A stretch of DNA of 18,272 nucleotides from the NCBI GenBank assembly GCA_039819065.1, contig JBCBSS010000155.1:1-18272 (forward strand). The letters run 5' to 3'. Both the position numbers and the translations under genes were made by a program. This stretch comes from JBCBSS01 sp039819065 (GTDB taxonomy: Bacteria > Bacteroidota > Bacteroidia > Cytophagales > Cyclobacteriaceae). The notes beneath the pieces were generated by a model. That model was not told where the DNA came from and made no database searches. It saw nothing but the letters and a program-made list of their open reading frames with translations. Shown one piece after another: positions 1 through 6,096 of this stretch (positions are counted from its first letter, which is position 1; every line of letters begins with the position of its first letter).

Positions 1-22
1 TCAATTCTAGCTTCTAAAAAAG

Positions 23-97
23 TGGTAGCTCCGGCAAGAATCGAACTTGCATCTACGGTTTAGGAAACCACTATTCTATCCATTGAACTACGGAGCC
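23..97 (-). tRNA. tRNA-Arg (anticodon CCU)
   Basis: Read on the minus strand this folds as a complete cloverleaf. The acceptor stem GGCTCCG pairs with CGGAGCT, the first pair being G-U. The T arm GCAAG-TTCGAAT-CTTGC is perfect. The anticodon loop TTCCTAA places CCT at plus-strand positions 62-64, which are exactly tRNA positions 34-36. A CCA tail follows the discriminator A and appears to be encoded (23-25). It decodes AGG. Its 5' end faces the phage-like region to the right. Its 3' half, the usual integration target, faces away. Confidence 0.95.
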
Positions 98-237
98 AGC
101 AAATTTTTATGCTTTTCAGGTGGTATCAACCGCCTTTTTCTACCGTTGAGAAAGCTGTAAGGTGATATAGCTATTCAACCAATTAGAGCTGCAAAAGTAG
201 CAAAATACCCTACTCGAGGCAATCAATTATTCTTTTT

Positions 238-260
238 TCAATTTTCTTTAAAAAAATTGA
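238..260. repeat. Perfect 8-bp inverted repeat in the left intergenic region
   Basis: TCAATTTT (238-245) and AAAATTGA (253-260) are perfect inverted arms around a 7-nt spacer, preceded by a T run. It sits in the 98-325 intergenic stretch between the tRNA and the first gene. It could be a weak bidirectional terminator or a regulator site. No gene obviously ends here, so the role is open. The rest of that stretch holds no coding sequence I can support. Confidence 0.45.
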
Positions 261-261
261 T

Positions 262-293
262 TTTGTAAACATCCTGTAAACCAGATACTTGTG
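262..293 (+). promoter_or_regulatory. Putative Bacteroidota-type promoter
   Basis: TTTG (262-265) is followed after 20 nt by TACTTGTG (286-293). This matches the Bacteroidota -33/-7 layout (TTTG, then TAnnTTTG after 19-21 nt) with one mismatch in the -7 box. It would drive the first control gene. The leader then contains two copies of CTCCCCCA (304-311 and 314-321), a C-rich direct repeat that stands out in this A/T-rich gap. The assignment rests on pattern matching only. Confidence 0.35.
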
Positions 294-406
294 TTTGCAG
301 TTGCTCCCCCAACCTCCCCCACTATGTGTATAATACCCCTCCGGTATTGGCCTTTTTGCGCAAAGGAATGATGACTTATTTAGCAGTCGAATTGATTGTT
401 AAACTT

Positions 407-694
407 ATGACAGCAGATGATCTTAATCAGATAGTTACCCGCAGGGATTTAGAAAGACTTTATGAAAGGTTGATCAATGACATTGGAAAGGTGATTTCCA
501 ATAATCTAAATACCAAGGAATTCTTTTCACCAAAGGAGTTTTCTGAGACCACTGGATTAAAATACAGTACTGTGGTGCATTACTGCAACACTGGAAGATT
601 AAAGGCCCGACAAGATCGCCCTGGTGGCACTTGGTCAATTCACGTTTCTGAGCTGGAGAGATTTGCCTACGAAGCAAATGAAAATGTTGGTTAA
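407..694 (+). CDS. Excisionase/MerR-type helix-turn-helix DNA-binding protein
   Basis: Small protein (95 residues from this ATG) with a helical N-terminus (DLERLYERLINDIGKVI) and then a helix-turn-helix of the excisionase/HTH_17 type: FFSPKEFSETTGLKYSTVVHYCNTGRL, where the last part is the usual turn into a short wing. Proteins like this act in Bacteroidota mobile elements as excisionases or transcriptional regulators. The reading frame is open further upstream, with ATGs at 368 and 371 and a GTG at 326. I prefer 407 because it begins directly at the helical domain and the upstream extension is an unlikely hydrophobic leader. It is the first gene of the plus-strand control block and probably regulates the element. 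The specific role is not readable from sequence. Confidence 0.75.
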   Translation: MTADDLNQIVTRRDLERLYERLINDIGKVISNNLNTKEFFSPKEFSETTGLKYSTVVHYCNTGRLKARQDRPGGTWSIHVSELERFAYEANENVG

Positions 695-730
695 CGTACT
701 TTCAATACTCTCAAACTCCTAAGTTTACTG

Positions 731-774
731 ATAATTTTTATTATGAATATTTCAAGATAGTATTTAATTAAATA
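731..774. promoter_or_regulatory. Two A/T palindromes upstream of the second control gene (operator candidate)
   Basis: ATAATTTTTATTAT (731-744) has perfect 5-bp arms around TTTT. TATTTAATTAAATA (761-774) is a perfect 14-bp palindrome ending 9 nt before the ATG at 784. Both lie in the short gap 695-783 between two helix-turn-helix genes. A dimeric repressor encoded in the same block could bind here. A/T-rich DNA makes palindromes by chance more easily, so this is only a candidate. Confidence 0.3.
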
Positions 775-783
775 GTACCAGCT

Positions 784-1014
784 ATGCCAAACACTCATTA
801 TTTAAGCCCGACAGAGTTAATTGAAAAATATCCTGAAGTAGCTGCCAACTTCAACTGGAGCCCAAGAGAGCTTGGTTTGTTCCTTAAATGTAAGCTGCTC
901 GATGGATACTATGACAGAAGAAAAAGGACAGCTTTAATTAAAGAACCTTCTTTTGTCCAACTGGTAAGATTTGTAAACCAGGTAATAGATGGACAGAAAA
1001 TCACTTTTCAATAA
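784..1014 (+). CDS. Small helix-turn-helix-like protein
   Basis: A 76-residue protein. The segment LSPTELIEKYPEVAANFNWS followed by a Y-Y-x-R-R-K-R stretch has the layout of small Bacteroidota DNA-binding proteins, which use a recognition helix and then a basic linker. The C-terminal part (SFVQLVRFVNQVI) is helical. It opens a three-gene run: its stop codon is immediately followed by the next ATG, and that gene overlaps the third. It may be a regulator or replication accessory. I do not recognise a named family. The palindromes just upstream would suit autoregulation. Confidence 0.65.
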   Translation: MPNTHYLSPTELIEKYPEVAANFNWSPRELGLFLKCKLLDGYYDRRKRTALIKEPSFVQLVRFVNQVIDGQKITFQ

Positions 1015-1212
1015 ATGAAGGAGTTGGTTTCTCAAATAGAATTTCTTCAGTCGAAGTGCTCCGAGAATCAACGGGTATATGATTCGTTGACTTTGGAATT
1101 TGGGCATCAGAGATCATATTTATTCGAGAAACCTCTGATGTCTCAAATGAAAGCTTATAAAGCAATCATAAGCTCATTAAAAGAGCTGCAAAGAATAAAG
1201 GGTACATGTTGA
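1015..1212 (+). CDS. Short all-helical protein of unknown function
   Basis: A 65-residue protein, strongly helical, with heptad-like spacing of Leu, Ile and Phe, so a short coiled coil is likely. The ATG directly abuts the stop of the upstream gene (TAAATG), and its end overlaps the next gene by 7 nt, so translational coupling is likely. It contains no catalytic motif. It could be a partner of the 405-residue protein downstream. I do not recognise a family. Confidence 0.6.
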   Translation: MKELVSQIEFLQSKCSENQRVYDSLTLEFGHQRSYLFEKPLMSQMKAYKAIISSLKELQRIKGTC

Positions 1213-2423
1213 ACTCCGAGCAGGTATATCAGCGCTTCGATTTCCATATGGTTTTCACCAAAACCAAGGATTTTATTGATACTTACAATGAGAGTCAATG
1301 CAAAATGACCAGTAAGCTCAATGCAAATCATCGAGCCACTGCCGAATTGATCATTAGGTTATACCTCAAACAACTAAACAGTCGCCCGAACAGCATGCAA
1401 GAAGGAGATATCATTGGTTTTAAAACTTATAATTCCAGTTTAGCTTCATGCAAAGGCTGTACGAAGAGAACTATTATCAATCATAAGGAAAGACTTAAGC
1501 AGTCAGGATTTATTATCCAAGAGGAACATCAGGGTGCAAATGGCATTGAGCTGTGGATCAATCCGGACATTCTATTTCATGGCCAGAAAGATGTAGTCTC
1601 ACTTCGAGAGAATTACGTGAAAATTTTGCCTAGGGAGCCTTTTTCACTCTCTAAAGAGAAAAATTTTCACCCTTTAGTTCATGAACCTCATGAACATGAT
1701 AATAATAATAGCACTGTGGACAATGTAAAAGGTGTTCGCCCAAAGGCTCACGGTGATGGGTTGTCCCGACAGAAGGGTCGTGACGAACCCACAGGAACAA
1801 GACATGAACTTTACAAGAACACGGGGGAAAATGCGAAATCTGCCTCAGAAAGTCAGAAAAATAATTCTGATGAGGTAGATCGCATTTCCTTACTTGTTTT
1901 GGTGAAGCAATTTTGGGAGTTTGCCCGGAAAATTCTCTATCCTGATTTGATTCTCAGTGATCCTGAAGAAAGAGACATCATGAACAGAATTTGGGCTGCC
2001 GTTTATCTCAAATTTTCGAGTCCGGGTTCATTTCAGCAGTGGTATACTTATCATGAACAAGCCTTGGAACGGATAGTTATGGTTCGTAAATGGCTGGATA
2101 GATCCCCTCATCACTGGATACCCACGCCTCATGTTTACTTCAACCCCAACAATGAAAAGAATGGGTTTCAAAAAACACTTGATTGGCTGGTCAAGCGTGA
2201 AATTCTGAAAATTGAAATCAAGAAGCAGTTGGAATTGCAAAAAATCAGGAGAGAGCAGAAACTACATGAGGAAGGAAGAGGAAGATACAAAACGCTCTCA
2301 AGATTGCAGCTTTTTAAAACCCATGAACAGCGTTTAAGAAAAATGAGAGATCCCGACCTCCTGAGATCTTACTACATATCATTGACTAATAATTTCAACC
2401 TCGATAAACGTAAAGAACCATGA
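1206..2423 (+). CDS. Winged-helix protein, candidate replication initiator of the element
   Basis: A 405-residue protein. Residues about 40-115 resemble a winged helix: a helix (ATAELIIRLYLKQL), then a recognition-type segment with KGCTKRTIINHKERLKQSGF, the layout of DnaD/RepO-like and plasmid initiator N-domains. A polar low-complexity linker covers roughly residues 150-220. The C-terminal domain carries HHWIPTPHVYF and NGFQKTLDW, a Trp/Pro-rich pattern I associate with unnamed Bacteroidota mobile-element proteins, and ends in a basic helix. There is no HUH/Tyr nickase motif, primase motif or Walker box. It overlaps the next gene by ATGA. A role in starting replication is inferred from the domain layout and its early-block position. 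It could instead be a regulator. Confidence 0.6.
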   Translation: MLNSEQVYQRFDFHMVFTKTKDFIDTYNESQCKMTSKLNANHRATAELIIRLYLKQLNSRPNSMQEGDIIGFKTYNSSLASCKGCTKRTIINHKERLKQSGFIIQEEHQGANGIELWINPDILFHGQKDVVSLRENYVKILPREPFSLSKEKNFHPLVHEPHEHDNNNSTVDNVKGVRPKAHGDGLSRQKGRDEPTGTRHELYKNTGENAKSASESQKNNSDEVDRISLLVLVKQFWEFARKILYPDLILSDPEERDIMNRIWAAVYLKFSSPGSFQQWYTYHEQALERIVMVRKWLDRSPHHWIPTPHVYFNPNNEKNGFQKTLDWLVKREILKIEIKKQLELQKIRREQKLHEEGRGRYKTLSRLQLFKTHEQRLRKMRDPDLLRSYYISLTNNFNLDKRKEP

Positions 2424-2671
2424 TGTCTGAGAAGTCAATTGAAATAGCTATGACCAAGTGCATAGTATGGTTTTATGATGGCAATTCGAGGACTTTCTAT
2501 TCCAGGGACCGATCTCATAAGAAAGCCAAACCCAATATGGCTCTTGGTATTCGGAGATTGGAGAAAATGCTCTTGGAAACATTTAGTGGAAAGTGGGAAA
2601 CAGCCATCATTTATGAGAATCAGGAAAACGGTCGAGAGCTCGCCAAGTATAAAAGAGGTGTCAGAGTTTAA
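2420..2671 (+). CDS. Small conserved-looking protein of unknown function
   Basis: An 83-residue protein whose start overlaps the stop of the winged-helix gene by 4 nt, which supports expression as an operon. It begins with a strand (TKCIVWFYDGNSRTFYSRD), followed by a basic helix (MALGIRRLEKMLLETF) and another strand with an Arg/Lys-rich end. A compact alpha/beta fold is likely. No motif identifies a function. The two overlapping frames in the same DNA lack upstream coupling, so I take this one as real. Confidence 0.6.
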   Translation: MMSEKSIEIAMTKCIVWFYDGNSRTFYSRDRSHKKAKPNMALGIRRLEKMLLETFSGKWETAIIYENQENGRELAKYKRGVRV

Positions 2672-2740
2672 TCTGATTTGGTCTTGCGCAAACTTCATCT
2701 GAGTGGACTGGTTCTTGATTCACCTTATGAAAAGAGTATT

Positions 2741-3307
2741 ATGAATATTGATAATCATATAAAAAGTGGGTTTTTCGAGCGATTGGAGGAGTTTTTATAC
2801 TCTCGTAAATTCATATTTCTGGTTGTTATCGCTGGCACAATACCCATGATCATGCACTCACATGAGTTGTTCTATAAGATATCTCCGTTTGAGGGTAATG
2901 ACTATGTCAAGAGGATCTACTCTCTTTTCTATGCCATCAGTTTCGATCTGACTATTCTAGTCTTTACGATTCATTATATCAAAAAGAAGCCTCAGCTCTA
3001 TGCCTGCTTTGCTTTTGTGATCAACCTGCTCTATTTCAACCCCTTTGGGTTCATTCCAGAGCTTTATGTGATAGGCTTCACAAAAGTATTCTTAGCAGGA
3101 GTTCTTGCGTTTACCGGCTATAGTTATGCAGAGCTATTTGTGGAAAAAGTAGCCGAAAACAAGAAATCCGTTAAGAAAAGGCCTGTTTACAAGCCCGTAA
3201 ACAAAGAGGTAAACGGGTTAAGTAAACAAGACGACTTTGAGTGTAATGAGTGCGGAAAAGGCTTCCATTCGATCAAAGCATTGAATGGCCACATGAAGGT
3301 TCATTAA
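2741..3307 (+). CDS. Four-helix membrane protein with a C-terminal C2H2 zinc finger
   Basis: A 188-residue protein. Four hydrophobic segments lie at about residues 24-40, 60-80, 87-105 and 110-130. A basic cytoplasmic-type linker follows (KKSVKKRPVYKPVNK), and the protein ends in a textbook C2H2 finger: C168-x2-C171-x12-H184-x3-H188, with the conserved Phe and Leu core residues (GKGFHSIKALNGH). The finger is the classical zinc-binding fold common in eukaryotes and seen only sporadically in bacteria. A membrane-tethered finger could bind DNA or protein at the membrane. The frame is open back to a TTG at 2678, but the first ATG is 2741, and it gives a sensible N-terminus. It ends the early block, and no close family is recognised. 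Confidence 0.8.
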   Translation: MNIDNHIKSGFFERLEEFLYSRKFIFLVVIAGTIPMIMHSHELFYKISPFEGNDYVKRIYSLFYAISFDLTILVFTIHYIKKKPQLYACFAFVINLLYFNPFGFIPELYVIGFTKVFLAGVLAFTGYSYAELFVEKVAENKKSVKKRPVYKPVNKEVNGLSKQDDFECNECGKGFHSIKALNGHMKVH

Positions 3308-3318
3308 TTAGGTAATGA

Positions 3319-3408
3319 AAAAACTAATTAATGTACGGTAAAATAAACGTGTATTCACTCGTTAATAAAAACTAATTATTGTACATTAGAAAAAACTAAT
3401 TAGCGCAC
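3319..3408 (+). repeat. Three 18-bp direct repeats before the Fic gene (operator or iteron candidate)
   Basis: Near-identical copies lie at 3319-3336 (AAAAACTAATTAATGTAC), 3367-3384 (AAAAACTAATTATTGTAC) and 3391-3408 (AAAAACTAATTAGCGCAC). The starts are 48 and 24 nt apart, multiples of the same step, and a very degenerate copy may fill the empty slot near 3343. The last copy ends one base before the Fic start codon, so a protein bound there would control that gene. This suits autoregulation by an AbiEi-like winged helix. Iterons for the replication protein are an alternative. Confidence 0.7.
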
Positions 3409-3409
3409 T

Positions 3410-4942
3410 ATGGCTACTCCATCAGAAAAACTGGCAAGCTCACTTGAAATACTTAAGAAATTACAAAGCAAAGGGAATGCTGCAATCAAAGGCAGTGACT
3501 TGACCCAAACGCATCGGGAGCGACTTATCGCCAATGGGTTCATCAAGAGTGTACTTAAAGGATGGTATATCCCAACAAAGCCAGATGATAAAGAAGGTGA
3601 CAGTACTTCCTGGTATGCTTCTTTCTGGGAATTTTCCAAGGCGTATCTGAATGATAGATTTTCAGACGATTGGGTGTTCTCACCTGAACAGTCCATTGCC
3701 ATTCTTAGCGGTAACTGGTCAATACCAAAACAACTTTTGGTAAAATCTCCTAAAGCTAGCAACAATAACACCGACCTGCTTTTCGGGACATCCATATTTG
3801 ACATAAAATCTAAACTCCCTGATGATACAGCCATAGAAACTATTGATGGTATTCGGGTTCTCTCCCTGCCCAATGCTCTGATGCAATGTTCACCTACCAT
3901 GTTTACACATTCACCAATAGATATGCGCGCAGCGTTGGCTCAGGTCAGAGATGCTTCTCAGGTGTTGAATCCACTTCTTAGTGGAGGACATTCAGTAGTA
4001 GCTGGCCGACTCTCAGGCGCATTTAGAAATATCGGTAATACCAGAATAGCAGATGACATAGTAAATACGATGCGTTCTGCTGGATATGATATCAGGGAGC
4101 AAGATCCATTTGATCAACAAACACCTTCTGCTTTCAACCTCAGAGAAAAATCACCTTATGTAAATCGGATCAGAATGATGTGGTCTAATATGCGCGAAAC
4201 TGTACTTGAGTGCTTTCCCGAACCTCCCGGACTACCAGATGACAAAGAGAAGTACATAAAAAGTGTGGAAGATATTTTTGTGGCTGATGCTTACAACTCA
4301 TTATCCATAGAGGGATACATGGTTACTGAAGAGCTCATCGAAAGAGTAAGAAGTGGATCCTGGAATCCGGAGCAAAACGAAGAAGATCTGCAGCAAAGAA
4401 ACGCCATGGCCGCAAGAGGATATTGGCAGGCCTTTCAGTTAGTCAAAGCGTCCATCAAAAAAGTACTATCGGGCAAAAATGCTGGTCAGATACTTGATGC
4501 AGATCATGGTGGCTGGTACAGGGAATTGTTTGCACCGAGTGTAGCAGCAGGTATATTAAAACCTTCCGATTTAGCAGGATACAGAAATGGTCCTGTTTAC
4601 ATCAAGAACTCACAGCATGTTCCGTTGAACAGAGACGCTCTAAGGGATGCTATGCCTGCTTTTTTCGAACTCCTAGAGGAAGAGCCAGAAGCATCAGTAA
4701 GGACTTTGTTGGGTCACTTTATTTTCGTTTACATTCATCCTTATATGGATGGTAATGGCCGAATGGCTCGTTTTTTAATGAACACCATGCTGGCATCTGG
4801 TGGCTATCCATGGACCATTATTGAAGTCAAAGAACGCAAGGTTTACATGGAGGCACTCGAAGAGGCAAGTGTTCGTCATAACATCAAGGATTTTGCAGAA
4901 TTTGTAGGCAATAAGGTTAAGGAGCAAATGATGAAAAACTGA
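3410..4942 (+). CDS. Fic-domain protein (AMPylase-type) with AbiEi-like N-terminal domain
   Basis: A 510-residue protein. The catalytic Fic motif HPYMDGNGRMAR is at residues 443-454. The family consensus is HPFx[D/E]GN[G/K]R, and Tyr replaces the usual Phe. The inhibitory-helix motif [S/T]xxxE[G/N] is present as SLSIEG at 297-302, ahead of the Fic core, so this is a self-inhibited (class II-like) Fic enzyme. Such enzymes transfer AMP, or another nucleotide moiety, to hydroxyl side chains of target proteins. The first ~200 residues resemble the AbiEi antitoxin family (helical wing, KGWYIP, LSLPNALMQ), implying DNA binding and autoregulation. The direct repeats end one base before its ATG. It is followed 4 nt later by a helix-turn-helix gene, like toxin-antitoxin pairs. 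It is probably a cargo or defence gene of the element. The target is unknown. Confidence 0.9.
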   Translation: MATPSEKLASSLEILKKLQSKGNAAIKGSDLTQTHRERLIANGFIKSVLKGWYIPTKPDDKEGDSTSWYASFWEFSKAYLNDRFSDDWVFSPEQSIAILSGNWSIPKQLLVKSPKASNNNTDLLFGTSIFDIKSKLPDDTAIETIDGIRVLSLPNALMQCSPTMFTHSPIDMRAALAQVRDASQVLNPLLSGGHSVVAGRLSGAFRNIGNTRIADDIVNTMRSAGYDIREQDPFDQQTPSAFNLREKSPYVNRIRMMWSNMRETVLECFPEPPGLPDDKEKYIKSVEDIFVADAYNSLSIEGYMVTEELIERVRSGSWNPEQNEEDLQQRNAMAARGYWQAFQLVKASIKKVLSGKNAGQILDADHGGWYRELFAPSVAAGILKPSDLAGYRNGPVYIKNSQHVPLNRDALRDAMPAFFELLEEEPEASVRTLLGHFIFVYIHPYMDGNGRMARFLMNTMLASGGYPWTIIEVKERKVYMEALEEASVRHNIKDFAEFVGNKVKEQMMKN

Positions 4943-4946
4943 ATTT

Positions 4947-5249
4947 ATGGAAAATCCTTTTGAAGTGATATTGCAGCGATTGGATAGAATAGAAAGCCTG
5001 CTGGAAAAGCTGCAATCAGATAAAACAGCCATTGAAAGCAAAGAAGAGAACTTTCTTAGTCCCCAAGAAGCGGCTGATTTTCTTGGAGATGCACTGCCCA
5101 CTCTGTATGGTAGAACAAGCAAGAATGAGATCCCCTTTTATAAACGTGGAAAGAAACTCTACTTCAAAAAATCGGAGCTAATAGAATGGATTGAAGCTGG
5201 AAAATGTCGAAGCGTTTATGAATTAATTGATGGTGCTTCAAAAAGGTAG
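4947..5249 (+). CDS. Excisionase-family helix-turn-helix protein
   Basis: A 100-residue protein. An N-terminal short coiled coil (VILQRLDRIESLLEKLQ) precedes an HTH_17/excisionase domain: FLSPQEAADFLGDALPTLYG, then the wing PFYKRGKKLYFKKSELIEWI. This is one of the commonest small DNA-binding proteins on Bacteroidota mobile elements and usually acts in excision or regulation. It starts 4 nt after the Fic gene and is probably co-transcribed with it. It could control the Fic promoter or belong to the element's switch. The family call is firm and the role is not. Confidence 0.85.
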   Translation: MENPFEVILQRLDRIESLLEKLQSDKTAIESKEENFLSPQEAADFLGDALPTLYGRTSKNEIPFYKRGKKLYFKKSELIEWIEAGKCRSVYELIDGASKR

Positions 5250-5253
5250 TGAA

Positions 5254-5421
5254 TTATCCAAACTCCTGATAAATCCTTTTGACCTCCCTCGGATATAATA
5301 GCTGTCGTCTACCGGTCTCCAGCCCCTCAATCTCCTTAAGCTTTTTCCTCAACGTCTCGCGACTGATCCCCATTTCTTGAGCGAGTTCTGATTTGCTTTT
5401 GAATCGAAGTGAATGAAACAT
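5254..5421 (-). CDS. Small helix-turn-helix regulator, divergent to the structural operon
   Basis: A 55-residue protein. SKSELAQEMGISRETLRKKL is a clear helix-turn-helix, followed by a wing and RQLLYPREVKRIYQEFG, the ending typical of a small Bacteroidota DNA-binding family. The protein at 16260-16511 has the same layout. The frame is open to a GTG at 5490, but 5421 is the first ATG, so this start is a choice. It is the only minus-strand gene inside the element, and its promoter region is shared with the long structural operon that starts at 5635. It is well placed to act as the repressor of a lysogeny-type switch, which is inferred from position. Confidence 0.6.
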   Translation of the reverse strand: MFHSLRFKSKSELAQEMGISRETLRKKLKEIEGLETGRRQLLYPREVKRIYQEFG

Positions 5422-5603
5422 ACCTCCAAAATACAACCTAAATCTTGAAGAGACCAGTTCAAATAATTCAAGAGAACCAAACCTTCCCACCTGATCAAGG
5501 AAAGACGCTTCAAAGCCCCCTTAATTGATTCAAAAACCAATGTATCACCAATTAATCAAAGGCTCTCCTCAGTTTCACAAGCTCACTTTTTTCTAAAAAT
5601 AGC

Positions 5604-5630
5604 GTAATCAATATTTGAGTAAATCATTAC
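5604..5630 (+). promoter_or_regulatory. Putative promoter and operator of the structural operon
   Basis: AATATTTG (5610-5617) is one mismatch from the Bacteroidota -7 box TAnnTTTG and lies 17 nt before the ATG at 5635. It is flanked by the inverted arms GTAAT (5604-5608) and ATTAC (5626-5630). I see no good -33 box. The whole 5422-5634 gap is A/T-rich, holds no gene, and separates the divergent regulator from the operon. Confidence 0.35.
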
Positions 5631-5634
5631 GATT

Positions 5635-6096
5635 ATGCTCAAATGGATTGCAGGCGGAGCGGCTGCATTTTTTGCAGGCCGGTATTTACTGAGACTTCAA
5701 AAAGCCTCTCAAACCATAGTGACCAGAACTTCACTGAAGGTCAACAGAGTTGGGCTATCCGGTATTGAGTTGAGGGCGAACGTAAAACTACAGAATCCCA
5801 ACCCTGTGGCATTAGCCATTCAATTTCCCTTTTTAAACCTTACTCATAAAGATGTATCCATTGGGTCATCCACTGTAAAGAATGAGACCATTCAATTATC
5901 AGAAAACAGCGAGAAAACCTTTGAAATGGCCATCCAGTCCACAGGATGGCTGACCCTCATTCAGGTATTAGGTGCAGATATCGTTCAAAAAATACGGAGT
6001 GGACAAAAAGTCTCCCTAGATCTGTTAGCCACTACTTCTACGCAGATCAATGGTATTCCTTATGAGCAGCAGGAATCAATCAAACTGACTATTTGA
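5635..6096 (+). CDS. Membrane-anchored LEA14/WHy-domain-like protein
   Basis: A 153-residue protein. A hydrophobic N-terminal anchor (about residues 3-18, WIAGGAAAFFAGRYLL) is followed by a strand-rich domain: VGLSGIELRANVKLQNPNPV, then repeated strands ending in ESIKLTI. The pattern, with the hallmark NPN turn, is that of LEA14/water-stress (WHy) beta-sandwich domains. Those domains bind surfaces or partners and have no enzymatic activity. It is the first gene of the long operon, and its stop overlaps the next ATG by one base. In this setting it is probably a structural or membrane-associated particle protein. The domain call is moderate and the virion role is inferred. Confidence 0.75.
   Translation: MLKWIAGGAAAFFAGRYLLRLQKASQTIVTRTSLKVNRVGLSGIELRANVKLQNPNPVALAIQFPFLNLTHKDVSIGSSTVKNETIQLSENSEKTFEMAIQSTGWLTLIQVLGADIVQKIRSGQKVSLDLLATTSTQINGIPYEQQESIKLTI

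Noticed and set aside
23..97. tRNA-Arg as the attachment site of the element
   Set aside because: The element lies on the 5' side of the tRNA, whereas integration normally uses the 3' half. I saw no copy of the tRNA 3' sequence around 16500-17130, and no integrase is present.
1206..2423. HUH-type rolling-circle replicase
   Set aside because: His-rich stretches such as HEPHEH and HHW lack the hydrophobic residue between two His, and no Tyr-x3-Lys helix is placed correctly.
2475..2702. Alternative plus-strand frame overlapping 2420-2671
   Set aside because: It has no coupling to the upstream gene and would overlap two better frames. The 2420 frame has the ATGA junction typical of this operon.
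3319..3408. CRISPR array
   Set aside because: There are only three short A/T-rich copies with unequal spacers of 6 and 30 nt and no cas genes. An operator or iteron array fits better.
3400..3900. Minus-strand frame of 166 codons
   Set aside because: It lies entirely opposite the N-terminal domain of the well-supported Fic protein and shows no domain-like pattern.
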